From assembly GCA_012837465.1 (NCBI GenBank), contig DURG01000067.1:1-12570 (forward strand): 12,570 nucleotides of DNA, read 5' to 3'. The position numbers were made by a program, and so were the translations under genes. This document shows positions 1 to 5,645 of this stretch, piece by piece (positions within the stretch are counted from its first letter, which is position 1; each line of letters opens with the position of its first letter). Below the pieces are notes generated by a model. That model did not search any database and was not told where the DNA came from. It was given only the letters and a program-made list of their open reading frames with translations. This DNA is from Propionibacterium sp. (GTDB lineage Bacteria; Actinomycetota; Actinomycetes; Propionibacteriales; Propionibacteriaceae).

Positions 1-1
1 C

Positions 2-256
2 TCGCAGACGTCCACCACCGGGGTGATGGTGGCGCTGCTGGAGCCGATCACCGGCTCTGCGCTGGCCTTCCTGGTGCTGGGGGAGCGGCTGACCCCGGCG
101 GGGCTGCTCGGCGCGGTGCTGCTGCTGTCGGCGGTGGTGCTGTCTACTCGCCGGGCGGCTGGGTCCGCTTCAGGTGCAGGCGGAGGTGGGGCTCGAGGTC
201 ATGGGCCACGCCGGCCACCGTCCAAGCGCCCGGGAGTTCTTCGACGATCGACGTGA
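2..256 (+). CDS. EamA/DMT-family transporter, C-terminal fragment
   Basis: This is the 3' end of a gene that begins left of the window; about 84 codons are visible. The readable protein has the usual end of an EamA (drug/metabolite transporter) domain: a short loop with the LEPITGSALAFLVLGERLT motif, then a last hydrophobic helix (AGLLGAVLLLSAVVLS). LEP near a membrane edge and GE(R/K)LT between the last two helices are typical of the family, whose members export metabolites or drugs across the inner membrane. The substrate cannot be told. After the last helix comes a Gly/Arg/Pro-rich tail of about 35 residues with no family resemblance. It exists because the frame stays open through the end of the convergent lipB gene, giving 113 bases of overlap. 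The family call is good; whether the tail is natural is uncertain. Confidence 0.8.
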   Translation, partial: SQTSTTGVMVALLEPITGSALAFLVLGERLTPAGLLGAVLLLSAVVLSTRRAAGSASGAGGGGARGHGPRRPPSKRPGVLRRST

Positions 257-800
257 CGCCGGCGTCGGAGATGCCGCAGGGCACGATGTTGCCGAACCGC
301 TCGGCTGAACTCAGCACGTTGAGCGCGAAGCCGTGCAGGGCGGTGCGCTTGGTGACGCGTACCCCGATGGCGCAGATCTTGCGCTCGGGCCGAACCCCAT
401 CCGCAGCCAACCAGACGCCGGTGCGGCCCTGAACCCGGCCGGACTCGATGCCGTACTGAGCGAGCAGGTCGATGACCGCTGCCTCCATGGCGCGCACGTG
501 GTCGACGACGCCCACCCCGTCGGGGAGGTGCACGATGGGGTAGCCGACGAGCTGGCCCGGCCCGTGGTAGGTGATCTCGCCGCCGCGGTCTACGGCGACG
601 ACGGGAGCGCCGTCCTTCGGGTAGTCGCTTGGCTTGGTCCGTCGTCCGGCCGTGTAGACGGGCGGGTGCTCGACGTAGATGACATGCCCGGGGCGTTCGC
701 CGGCGGCGACGGCGGCGTGCACCTCGCGTTGGTGGTCCCAGGTCTCCTGGTAGTCGCTGAGGATGTGGTCGTCGACCCCGCGGTATTCAAACGTCAGCAC
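144..800 (-). CDS. lipB: Octanoyltransferase LipB (lipoate biosynthesis)
   Basis: LipB moves the octanoyl group from octanoyl-ACP to the lipoyl domains of 2-oxoacid dehydrogenases and glycine cleavage H protein in the cytoplasm; LipA then inserts sulfur. The 218-aa protein has normal family length. It shows the signature RGGEITYHGPGQ at residues 72-83, the catalytic lysine in KICAIG (K141), the HGFALN segment (156-161) and the nucleophilic cysteine in VPCGIS (C175). These match the Cys/Lys pair known in E. coli LipB. The start is GTG at 798-800. No Shine-Dalgarno site precedes it, but a TAGAAT hexamer ends six bases upstream, so the mRNA is probably leaderless. lipA is not next to it: the neighbouring gene on the far side is a convergent transporter. 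Its substrate protein SucB lies about 1.2 kb upstream. Confidence 0.96.
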   Translation of the reverse strand: MLTFEYRGVDDHILSDYQETWDHQREVHAAVAAGERPGHVIYVEHPPVYTAGRRTKPSDYPKDGAPVVAVDRGGEITYHGPGQLVGYPIVHLPDGVGVVDHVRAMEAAVIDLLAQYGIESGRVQGRTGVWLAADGVRPERKICAIGVRVTKRTALHGFALNVLSSAERFGNIVPCGISDAGVTSIVEELPGAWTVAGVAHDLEPHLRLHLKRTQPPGE

Positions 801-806
801 CCCGCG

Positions 807-812
807 ATTCTA
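807..812 (-). promoter_or_regulatory. -10 box of a probable leaderless lipB promoter
   Basis: TAGAAT on the minus strand, one mismatch from TATAAT, ends six bases before the lipB GTG. Transcription would start at or within a base of the start codon. I see no good -35 hexamer at the usual spacing. Confidence 0.6.
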
Positions 813-888
813 TGCCGGTCCACGTCGAAGCGCGCGAGCGTTGTGGTGCCGCTGGTTGCGTTGCTTGACTGGACGCGCTGTGTGGCGC

Positions 889-1108
889 GCCAATGGTGGT
901 TGCTTCCTCGCCAACGCCTATCTCTCCTCGCCAACGCCTATCTCTCCCTGCCAACGAGGATTCGTCGGCGCCAACGCAGATTCGTCTCCGCCCGCCAACT
1001 TGCTCCTCGCCACCGATATATCGCCGGCGAGGAGGCGGATGGGTGGCTCGGAGAAATGGGCGTTGGCGCGGAGACAGATCGTTGGCGCCGTGGCGGTCAG
1101 CGGTGGCG
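889..1108. repeat. Phased ~20-bp repeat array with inverted halves
   Basis: The 349-bp gap between lipB and the DUF554 gene (801-1149) contains no plausible gene. Most of it is this array. On the left half, units begin GCCAAC at 910, 930, 950, 970 and 994, with variants GCCAAT at 889 and GCCACC at 1009. Fuller units read roughly GCCAACGcctATcTCTCCtc. On the right half the same unit appears on the other strand: GTTGGC at 1062 and 1081, with GGTGGC variants at 1042 and 1102. The halves mirror each other about position 1018.5: 970 pairs with 1062 and 930 with 1102 exactly, and 950 with 1081 within one base. I know no named family for it. It could be a degenerate REP/MITE-like element, a multi-site protein binding region, or a long imperfect RNA hairpin. 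Nothing else in the window resembles it. Confidence 0.85.
1003..1034. repeat. Perfect 9-bp inverted repeat at the array centre
   Basis: CTCCTCGCC (1003-1011) and GGCGAGGAG (1026-1034) are exact reverse complements. Between them lies the 10-base palindrome CGATATATCG (1014-1023). Both share the symmetry centre of the flanking array (1018.5). TCGCCGGCGA (1021-1030) is a further palindrome. The short A/T stretch stands out in very GC-rich DNA. It could form a hairpin or cruciform, or be a dimer binding site. Confidence 0.8.
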
Positions 1109-1149
1109 ACTACGAAGGGTGGGCGGGGGAGGTGGGGCTCACCGGCCGG

Positions 1150-1881
1150 TCAGATCAGGCTTGCGACCCAGGTGAACAGCGGTGCCAGCAGGAGGGCTGG
1201 CAGGAGGTCGCCGACGGGGATCTGCTTGAGGCCCAACAGGCGGATGCCCAGGCCGAGGAGGATGACGCCGCCGACCGCGGTCAGCGCGTCGACCTGGGCG
1301 ACGGTGAGCACGTCGCCGGCGAAATAGCCCAGCGCGGTCAGCGAGCCCTGGATGACCGCCACTGCGCCCGCAGATGCGAGGACGCCCCAGCCGAGCGTCG
1401 AGGCGAAGGCCATGGCGGCGAACCCGTCGAGGGTGGCCTTGACCAACAGCTGGTCGGCGCCGCGGCCGAGGCCGTCGGAGATGGAGCCAAGGATGGTGAG
1501 GGGGCCCACGCAGAAGACGAGGGTGGAGATCACCAGGCCGTCGACGAAGCGGTTCTCGTCGCCTGCGCCCCCGAATCGCGAGCGGATCCAGCCCGCGCCC
1601 TGCTCCAGGCGGTCCTCGACGCGGAGCCAGGAGCCCAGCAGCGTGCCGACGAGAAGGGAGGCGAGCACGACGATCATCGCGGCCTTGCCGACCTCGGCGG
1701 AGAGCGCCTCGCTGGTCATCGCGATGACGGAGAAGCCGCCCAGCACGATGGTGAACAGGCCGAGGACGGAGGTGACGGTCTCCTTGGTGCGCTCGGGGAT
1801 GCGGTTGCCGAGCGCCAGGCCGATGAGGGCTCCGACGACGACGGTGATGACGTTGACGACCGTCCCGATCCCGATGAACAC
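1150..1881 (-). CDS. DUF554 family membrane protein (YqgA-like)
   Basis: The protein is 243 aa from the GTG at 1879-1881 and begins VFIGIGTVVNVITVVVG, the typical DUF554 opening. It is mostly hydrophobic with about six or seven likely membrane helices. Family-like segments are GALIGLALGNRIPERTK near the N-terminus, FVDGLVISTLVFCVGPLTILG in the middle and GGVILLGLGIRLLGLKQIPVGDLLPALLLAP at the end. DUF554 proteins are inner-membrane proteins, and I know of no firmly established function. The reading frame stays open upstream to a TTG at 1938, but that stretch contains the sucB terminator hairpin, so the GTG at 1881 is preferred. The Shine-Dalgarno site is poor. With the terminator stem ending 21 bases upstream, there is no room for a complete promoter close to the start, so expression may depend on readthrough from sucB or on a promoter beyond the hairpin. 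Confidence 0.88.
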   Translation of the reverse strand: MFIGIGTVVNVITVVVGALIGLALGNRIPERTKETVTSVLGLFTIVLGGFSVIAMTSEALSAEVGKAAMIVVLASLLVGTLLGSWLRVEDRLEQGAGWIRSRFGGAGDENRFVDGLVISTLVFCVGPLTILGSISDGLGRGADQLLVKATLDGFAAMAFASTLGWGVLASAGAVAVIQGSLTALGYFAGDVLTVAQVDALTAVGGVILLGLGIRLLGLKQIPVGDLLPALLLAPLFTWVASLI

Positions 1882-1902
1882 GCCGTCATCAAACCAGACG
1901 CA

Positions 1903-1930
1903 AAGACCCCCGGCCAAGGCCGGGGGTCTT
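1903..1930 (-). terminator. Rho-independent-type hairpin after sucB
   Basis: AAGACCCCCGGCC (1903-1915) and GGCCGGGGGTCTT (1918-1930) form a perfect 13-bp stem with only two bases between the arms. On the minus strand it lies 57 bases after the sucB stop and is followed by TTT then GCG, a weak U-tract. GC-rich stems with short U-tracts are common terminators in actinobacteria. Confidence 0.85.
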
Positions 1931-1987
1931 CGTCTCAATCAGTCGATTCCCGAGCGCCCACGAGGAGCGAGCGGGGGTATCGAGGGA

Positions 1988-3787
1988 TCAGATGCCGAAC
2001 TCACCGCCGAAGTCGCCGTCCTCGAGGCGCTCCTTGATGGCGGAGAGGAAGCGGGCCGCGACCGCGCCGTCGATGAGACGGTGGTCGTAGCTGAGCGAGA
2101 GGTACATCATGTGGCGCACCGCGATGGACTCCTGGCCGAACTTGTCCTCCACGACAACGGGGCGCTTCACGAGCGCGCCGGTGCCGAGGATCGCGACCTC
2201 GGGCTGGTTGACGATCGGGGTGTCGAAGAGCGTGCCGGCCGAGCCGTAGTTCGTGATGGTGAAGGAACCACCGCTGAGCTCGTCCGGGCCCACCTTGCTG
2301 TCGCGGGTGCGCGAGGCCAGGTCGGCGATCTTCTTGGCCAAGCCGGTGAGGTTGAGGTCCCCGGCGTTCTTGATGACGGGCACCAGCAGGCCGCGCTCGG
2401 TGTCGACGGCGATGCCGACGTGCTCACCATCTGCGTAGGTCATGGTGCCGGCCTCGGTGTCGATCGTGGCGTTCACGACGGGGAACTGCTTGAGCGCCTC
2501 CGTGGTGGCCGCGACGATGAACGGCAGGTACGACAGGGATGCGCCGTTGCGCTTCTTGAAGTCGTCCTTGACCTGGTTGCGGATGTGGCTGATCGCCGTG
2601 AGGTCGACCTCGACGGTGGCGGTGAGCTGTGCCGAGTTCTGCAGCGAATCGACCATGCGCGTGGCGATGACCTTGCGGAGGCGCGAGAGCTTCTCCGTCT
2701 TGCCACGGACCTGCTCAGCGGCGGGGGCCTCCTTGGGGGCGTCCGACTTGGCCGCGGGGGCCGCGTCAGCCTTCTTCTCCTCGGCGGGGGCCTTCTTGGC
2801 CGCGTCGGCGGCCTCGATGACGTCCTGCTTGCGGATGCGGCCACCGACGCCGGTGCCCTTGACCGAGGCCAGGTCGACGTTGTGCTCCTTGGCGAGCTTG
2901 CGCACCAGCGGCGTCACGTACGTGCCGTCACCGGAAGCCTCGGCAGCGCGGCGGGCCACGGCGGCCTCGACGGCGGGGGAGTGCTCGGCCTTCGGCTCTT
3001 CCTTCTTGGGCTCGGCCTTCGGCTCTTCGGCCTTCGGCTCTTCGGCCTTCGGCTCTTCCTTCTTCGGCTCTTCCTTTACGGGCTCCGGCTCGGGCTCGGG
3101 CTCGGGCTCGGGCTCCGGCTCGGGGTCGGGCTGGGACTCCTCGGTCTGCGCGGACTCGTCGCCGACGATGGCGAGGACGTCGCCGACCTCTGCCGTCTCG
3201 TCCTCCTCGAAGCGGATCTCGAGCAGCGTGCCGGCCACGGGGCTGGGGATCTCGGTGTCGACCTTGTCGGTCGAGACCTCGAGCAGCGCCTCGTCGACCT
3301 CGACGGCGTCACCCACGGCCTTCAGCCAGCGCGACACGGTGCCCTCGGTGACGGACTCACCCAGTGCCGGGAGGGTCACCTCGGTGCCGGATGCTGCGCC
3401 ACCACCGGATGCGGGCTTCGTCTCGGGCTCGTCGGCGGGGGGAGCGGACTCGACCGGCTCCTCCTCGGCAGCCTCGTCCTCGGGCTGCGGCTCCGGCTCG
3501 GCCTCCTCGGCCGGCTCTTCCGCAGGTTCGTCGGAACCGGCGGACTCGTCGGCGTCGCCGACGATCGCGAGCACGTCACCGACCTCCGCGGTGTCGTCCT
3601 CCTCGAAACGGATCTCGAGCAGGGTGCCCGAAACGGGACTGGGAATCTCGGTGTCGACCTTGTCGGTTGAGACCTCGAGCAACGGCTCGTCGGCCTCGAC
3701 AGTGTCTCCGACCGCCTTCAACCAGCGAGAAATGGTGCCTTCCGTTACGGATTCGCCCAGTGCTGGGAGGGTGACTTCGGTTGACAT
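1988..3787 (-). CDS. sucB: Dihydrolipoamide acyltransferase (E2), two lipoyl domains
   Basis: This is the E2 core of a 2-oxoacid dehydrogenase complex: it passes an acyl group from E1 through lipoyl-lysine to CoA. The 599 aa contain lipoyl domain 1 (about 2-78, lipoylated K43 in STDKVDTE), an acidic Glu/Pro linker (80-134), lipoyl domain 2 (about 136-210, K175), a long EP then KEEPKAE linker (221-268), an E1/E3-binding domain (about 288-325) and the catalytic acyltransferase domain (about 360-599). The active site reads SYDHRLIDGA, with H569 and D573. Multi-lipoyl E2s of this kind are typical of actinobacteria (DlaT of M. tuberculosis), where one E2 may serve pyruvate as well as 2-oxoglutarate dehydrogenase, so either substrate name could apply. 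The ATG has a good AAAGGAG site ten bases upstream. lpdA is 52 bases upstream with no convincing promoter between, so they are probably cotranscribed. No E1 gene is in the window. Confidence 0.95.
   Translation of the reverse strand: MSTEVTLPALGESVTEGTISRWLKAVGDTVEADEPLLEVSTDKVDTEIPSPVSGTLLEIRFEEDDTAEVGDVLAIVGDADESAGSDEPAEEPAEEAEPEPQPEDEAAEEEPVESAPPADEPETKPASGGGAASGTEVTLPALGESVTEGTVSRWLKAVGDAVEVDEALLEVSTDKVDTEIPSPVAGTLLEIRFEEDETAEVGDVLAIVGDESAQTEESQPDPEPEPEPEPEPEPEPVKEEPKKEEPKAEEPKAEEPKAEPKKEEPKAEHSPAVEAAVARRAAEASGDGTYVTPLVRKLAKEHNVDLASVKGTGVGGRIRKQDVIEAADAAKKAPAEEKKADAAPAAKSDAPKEAPAAEQVRGKTEKLSRLRKVIATRMVDSLQNSAQLTATVEVDLTAISHIRNQVKDDFKKRNGASLSYLPFIVAATTEALKQFPVVNATIDTEAGTMTYADGEHVGIAVDTERGLLVPVIKNAGDLNLTGLAKKIADLASRTRDSKVGPDELSGGSFTITNYGSAGTLFDTPIVNQPEVAILGTGALVKRPVVVEDKFGQESIAVRHMMYLSLSYDHRLIDGAVAARFLSAIKERLEDGDFGGEFGI
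2984..3127 (-). repeat. Low-complexity codon repeats in the sucB linker
   Basis: Within sucB, positions 3080-3127 encode an EP dipeptide run (residues 221-236) from a 6-bp GGCTCG/GGCTCC unit. Positions 2984-3076 encode EEPKAE-like repeats (residues 238-268), partly with a 15-bp unit. Such tracts slip easily in replication, so length may vary between strains. At protein level this is a flexible charged linker that lets the lipoyl domain swing. Confidence 0.85.
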
Positions 3788-3839
3788 GTGAGTGTGGCTC
3801 CTTTGCGTACCGCGTGATTGTCCTCAGCCTATATGGCAT

Positions 3840-5237
3840 TCAGTCATGCGCGTGCAGTGGTCGACCAGCGAGAGACCAATTTGCCTCCGCAATCGCCTCA
3901 CTGAGCGTGGGGTGGGGGTGGACGATTCCTGCGACGTCCTCCGGAGTGGCCTGCCAGCCCACCATGAGGGCACCCTCGGCGATGAGTTCCCCGACGTCCT
4001 CGCCGATGAGGTGCACCCCGACGATCGGCCCGTCGGGGGAGCGGACCAGCAGCACGTTGCCGCTGTCGCGGGTGCCCGGCGCGCGCAGGATGCGGCTGCG
4101 TCCGTTGCCGGCCAGCGAATAATCCTTGCACTCAGTGTTCGGGCCGGCCTGCTCTGGCGTGAGCCCGACCGAGGCGACCTGCGGGTGCGAGTAGGTGATT
4201 CGTGGCAGGTCGGAATCCTTGGGCAACGTGGGGCGGTGGGGGTGGAGGCCCTGCAACTGCGCGACCCGTTCGGCCAGGAAAACGCCGTGGGCGTAGCCGC
4301 GGTGGGCCAGCTGAGGCCCAGCGACCACGTCGCCGGCCGCGTAGACGCCCCTGGCGCGGGTCTGGAGGGTGTCATCGACGACGACGTGGCCGCCGTCCGC
4401 GACCTCGATGCCTGCCTCCTCGAGGCCCAGGCCCTCCGTGTTCGGGCGCCGGCCGACGGCGACCAGCAGAACGTCGGCGGTGAGCTCCTCCTCGCCGAGC
4501 CGGCCGGTGACGCCGCCGTCGATGCGCAGCCCGGTCAGCTTGGTGCCGGTGCGCACGTCGACGCCGCGGCTCATGAGCTCCGCCTTGAGGATGCTGGCAT
4601 GCGTGGGCTCCTCCGTCGGCAACAGCCGGTCCATCGCCTCGACGAGCGTGACGCGGACCCCGAGGTCTGCCCACATGGAGGCGAACTCCACGCCGATCAC
4701 GCCGCCGCCCAGCACGATGGCCGACGACGGGAGTGCGTCGAGCCGGAGGGCGTGGTCGCTGGTGAGGATGTGTTCGCCGTCGACGGGAAGGCCCATCGTG
4801 ACGGGGGAGGCGCCGGTGGCCACGACCACCGCGCGGGCGTCGTAGCGGGCGTCGCCGACCCGGATGCCCGGGCCGTCATCGGCGAGGTCCAGGCGGCCGC
4901 GTTCGCGCACGACTGTGATGCCACGCGCGGCGATGAGCCCCTCCAGGCCCTTGTGGAGGGGGGTGATGACCCCGTTGACGTAGCGCAACAGGGCCGGGAC
5001 GTCGGTGTCGCCCAACGTGGCGCCGATGCCGAACGCGTCGGCCTTGGCGACGGTGCGGCGGACCTTCGCGGCCTGGAGCCACGCCTTGGCGGGGATGCAA
5101 CCGCGGTGCAGGCAGGTGCCGCCGACGGGCTGGTCGTCGAACATCGCCACGCGCAGGCCCAGTTGCGCGGCGCGCAGCGCACACGCGTAGCCGGCGGAGC
5201 CGGCACCCAGGATGGCCAGGTCGAACTGGTGGGTCAT
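3840..5237 (-). CDS. lpdA: Dihydrolipoamide dehydrogenase (E3)
   Basis: E3 is an FAD flavoenzyme that reoxidises dihydrolipoyl groups of E2 with NAD+. The protein is 465 aa, the normal length. It has an N-terminal FAD-binding GAGSAG motif (11-16) and the redox disulfide GGTCLHRGCIPAK (C42 and C47). An NAD-binding GGGVIGVEFASMWADLG segment and the AAGDV FAD motif follow. The C-terminal HPHPTLSE holds the catalytic base H442 and E447. LHRGC instead of the commoner LNxGC is also found in other actinobacterial homologues. The ATG at 5235-5237 is chosen because homology begins with THQFDLAILGAG; the frame is open to 5546, but the extra sequence resembles nothing. No clear Shine-Dalgarno site is present. 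AACACT at 5244-5249 could be a weak -10 for a leaderless start. sucB lies just downstream, suggesting an lpdA-sucB transcript. Confidence 0.95.
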   Translation of the reverse strand: MTHQFDLAILGAGSAGYACALRAAQLGLRVAMFDDQPVGGTCLHRGCIPAKAWLQAAKVRRTVAKADAFGIGATLGDTDVPALLRYVNGVITPLHKGLEGLIAARGITVVRERGRLDLADDGPGIRVGDARYDARAVVVATGASPVTMGLPVDGEHILTSDHALRLDALPSSAIVLGGGVIGVEFASMWADLGVRVTLVEAMDRLLPTEEPTHASILKAELMSRGVDVRTGTKLTGLRIDGGVTGRLGEEELTADVLLVAVGRRPNTEGLGLEEAGIEVADGGHVVVDDTLQTRARGVYAAGDVVAGPQLAHRGYAHGVFLAERVAQLQGLHPHRPTLPKDSDLPRITYSHPQVASVGLTPEQAGPNTECKDYSLAGNGRSRILRAPGTRDSGNVLLVRSPDGPIVGVHLIGEDVGELIAEGALMVGWQATPEDVAGIVHPHPTLSEAIAEANWSLAGRPLHAHD

Positions 5238-5293
5238 GGAGCCAGTGTTGCACGTCCTGGCAGGCCGGGCGCCACGTCGTTTCGCGCACTCGG

Positions 5294-5299
5294 CATAAT
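5294..5299 (+). promoter_or_regulatory. -10 box of a probable leaderless promoter
   Basis: CATAAT, one mismatch from TATAAT, ends seven bases before the GTG at 5307. The ATG at 5298 overlaps this box and would lie upstream of the predicted transcription start, which argues for the GTG start. I see no convincing -35. Confidence 0.55.
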
Positions 5300-5306
5300 G
5301 GCTGTC

Positions 5307-5645
5307 GTGGGTTGGTTCAGCCGGAAGAAGAAGCAGGCGGAGGTCGCGCGCGCCTCGAAGCAGGTACCGGACGCCCTGCGCGACCACCTGAGCCACTTCG
5401 TGACCACCCGCCGCGGTGTCGAGGCGTGGGTGGAGCAGCCCACGTCGTTCAACCCGCCGTCGATCCTGCTCGTGGCTGCAGACGGTGAGTCGACCAGGCG
5501 CGGGCTGCCCAGTGCCGAGTACGGCTACCACTTCGCCGACGAGCACGAGATCCCGTGCTACGACGCCGGTGTGGTGCCGTACCCGAAGCGCATGCGCCAG
5601 TACGGGCTCGAGGCCAAGCGCGCCCGGCGCGCCGAGGGCCGTTAG
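5307..5645 (+). CDS. Conserved actinobacterial hypothetical protein, 112 aa
   Basis: A small soluble protein of unknown function. It starts with a basic segment (VGWFSRKKKQ) and has no signal peptide or membrane helix. Central segments FVTTRRGVEAWVEQPT, ILLVAADGESTRR and PCYDAGVVPYPKRMRQY resemble, from memory, a small protein family found in many actinobacteria and never characterised as far as I know. The GTG at 5307 is preferred because a CATAAT box ends seven bases upstream, giving a leaderless start; the ATG at 5298 (115 aa) is the alternative. The gene is divergent from lpdA, sharing a 69-base intergenic region. It is convergent with pepA, and the two stop codons overlap (TAG here, TAA of pepA on the other strand, sharing TTAG). 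The long frame upstream of 5298 is antisense to lpdA and is not part of the gene. Confidence 0.8.
   Translation: MGWFSRKKKQAEVARASKQVPDALRDHLSHFVTTRRGVEAWVEQPTSFNPPSILLVAADGESTRRGLPSAEYGYHFADEHEIPCYDAGVVPYPKRMRQYGLEAKRARRAEGR

Noticed and set aside
889..1108. CRISPR array
   Set aside because: The repeat core is only about 6-8 bases with a ~20-bp period, halves are in opposite orientation, there are no unique spacers of 30 or more bases and no cas genes nearby.
763..3670. Long plus-strand open frames (up to 772 codons) across DUF554 and sucB
   Set aside because: They are antisense shadows in GC-rich DNA. The minus-strand genes carry clear family motifs and catalytic residues, while these frames are low-complexity and resemble nothing.
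3788..3839. Separate sucB promoter in the lpdA-sucB gap (TATAGG or GACAAT)
   Set aside because: Neither hexamer has a -35 at good spacing; an operon transcript from lpdA is the simpler reading.
3792..5297. Long plus-strand open frame antisense to lpdA running into the 112-aa gene
   Set aside because: The part before 5298 mirrors lpdA codons and has no recognisable domain; only the end from about 5307 reads as a real protein.
5238..5546. N-terminal extension of lpdA by 103 residues
   Set aside because: The extension is antisense to the 112-aa gene, and lipoamide dehydrogenases start right before the GxGxxG motif.
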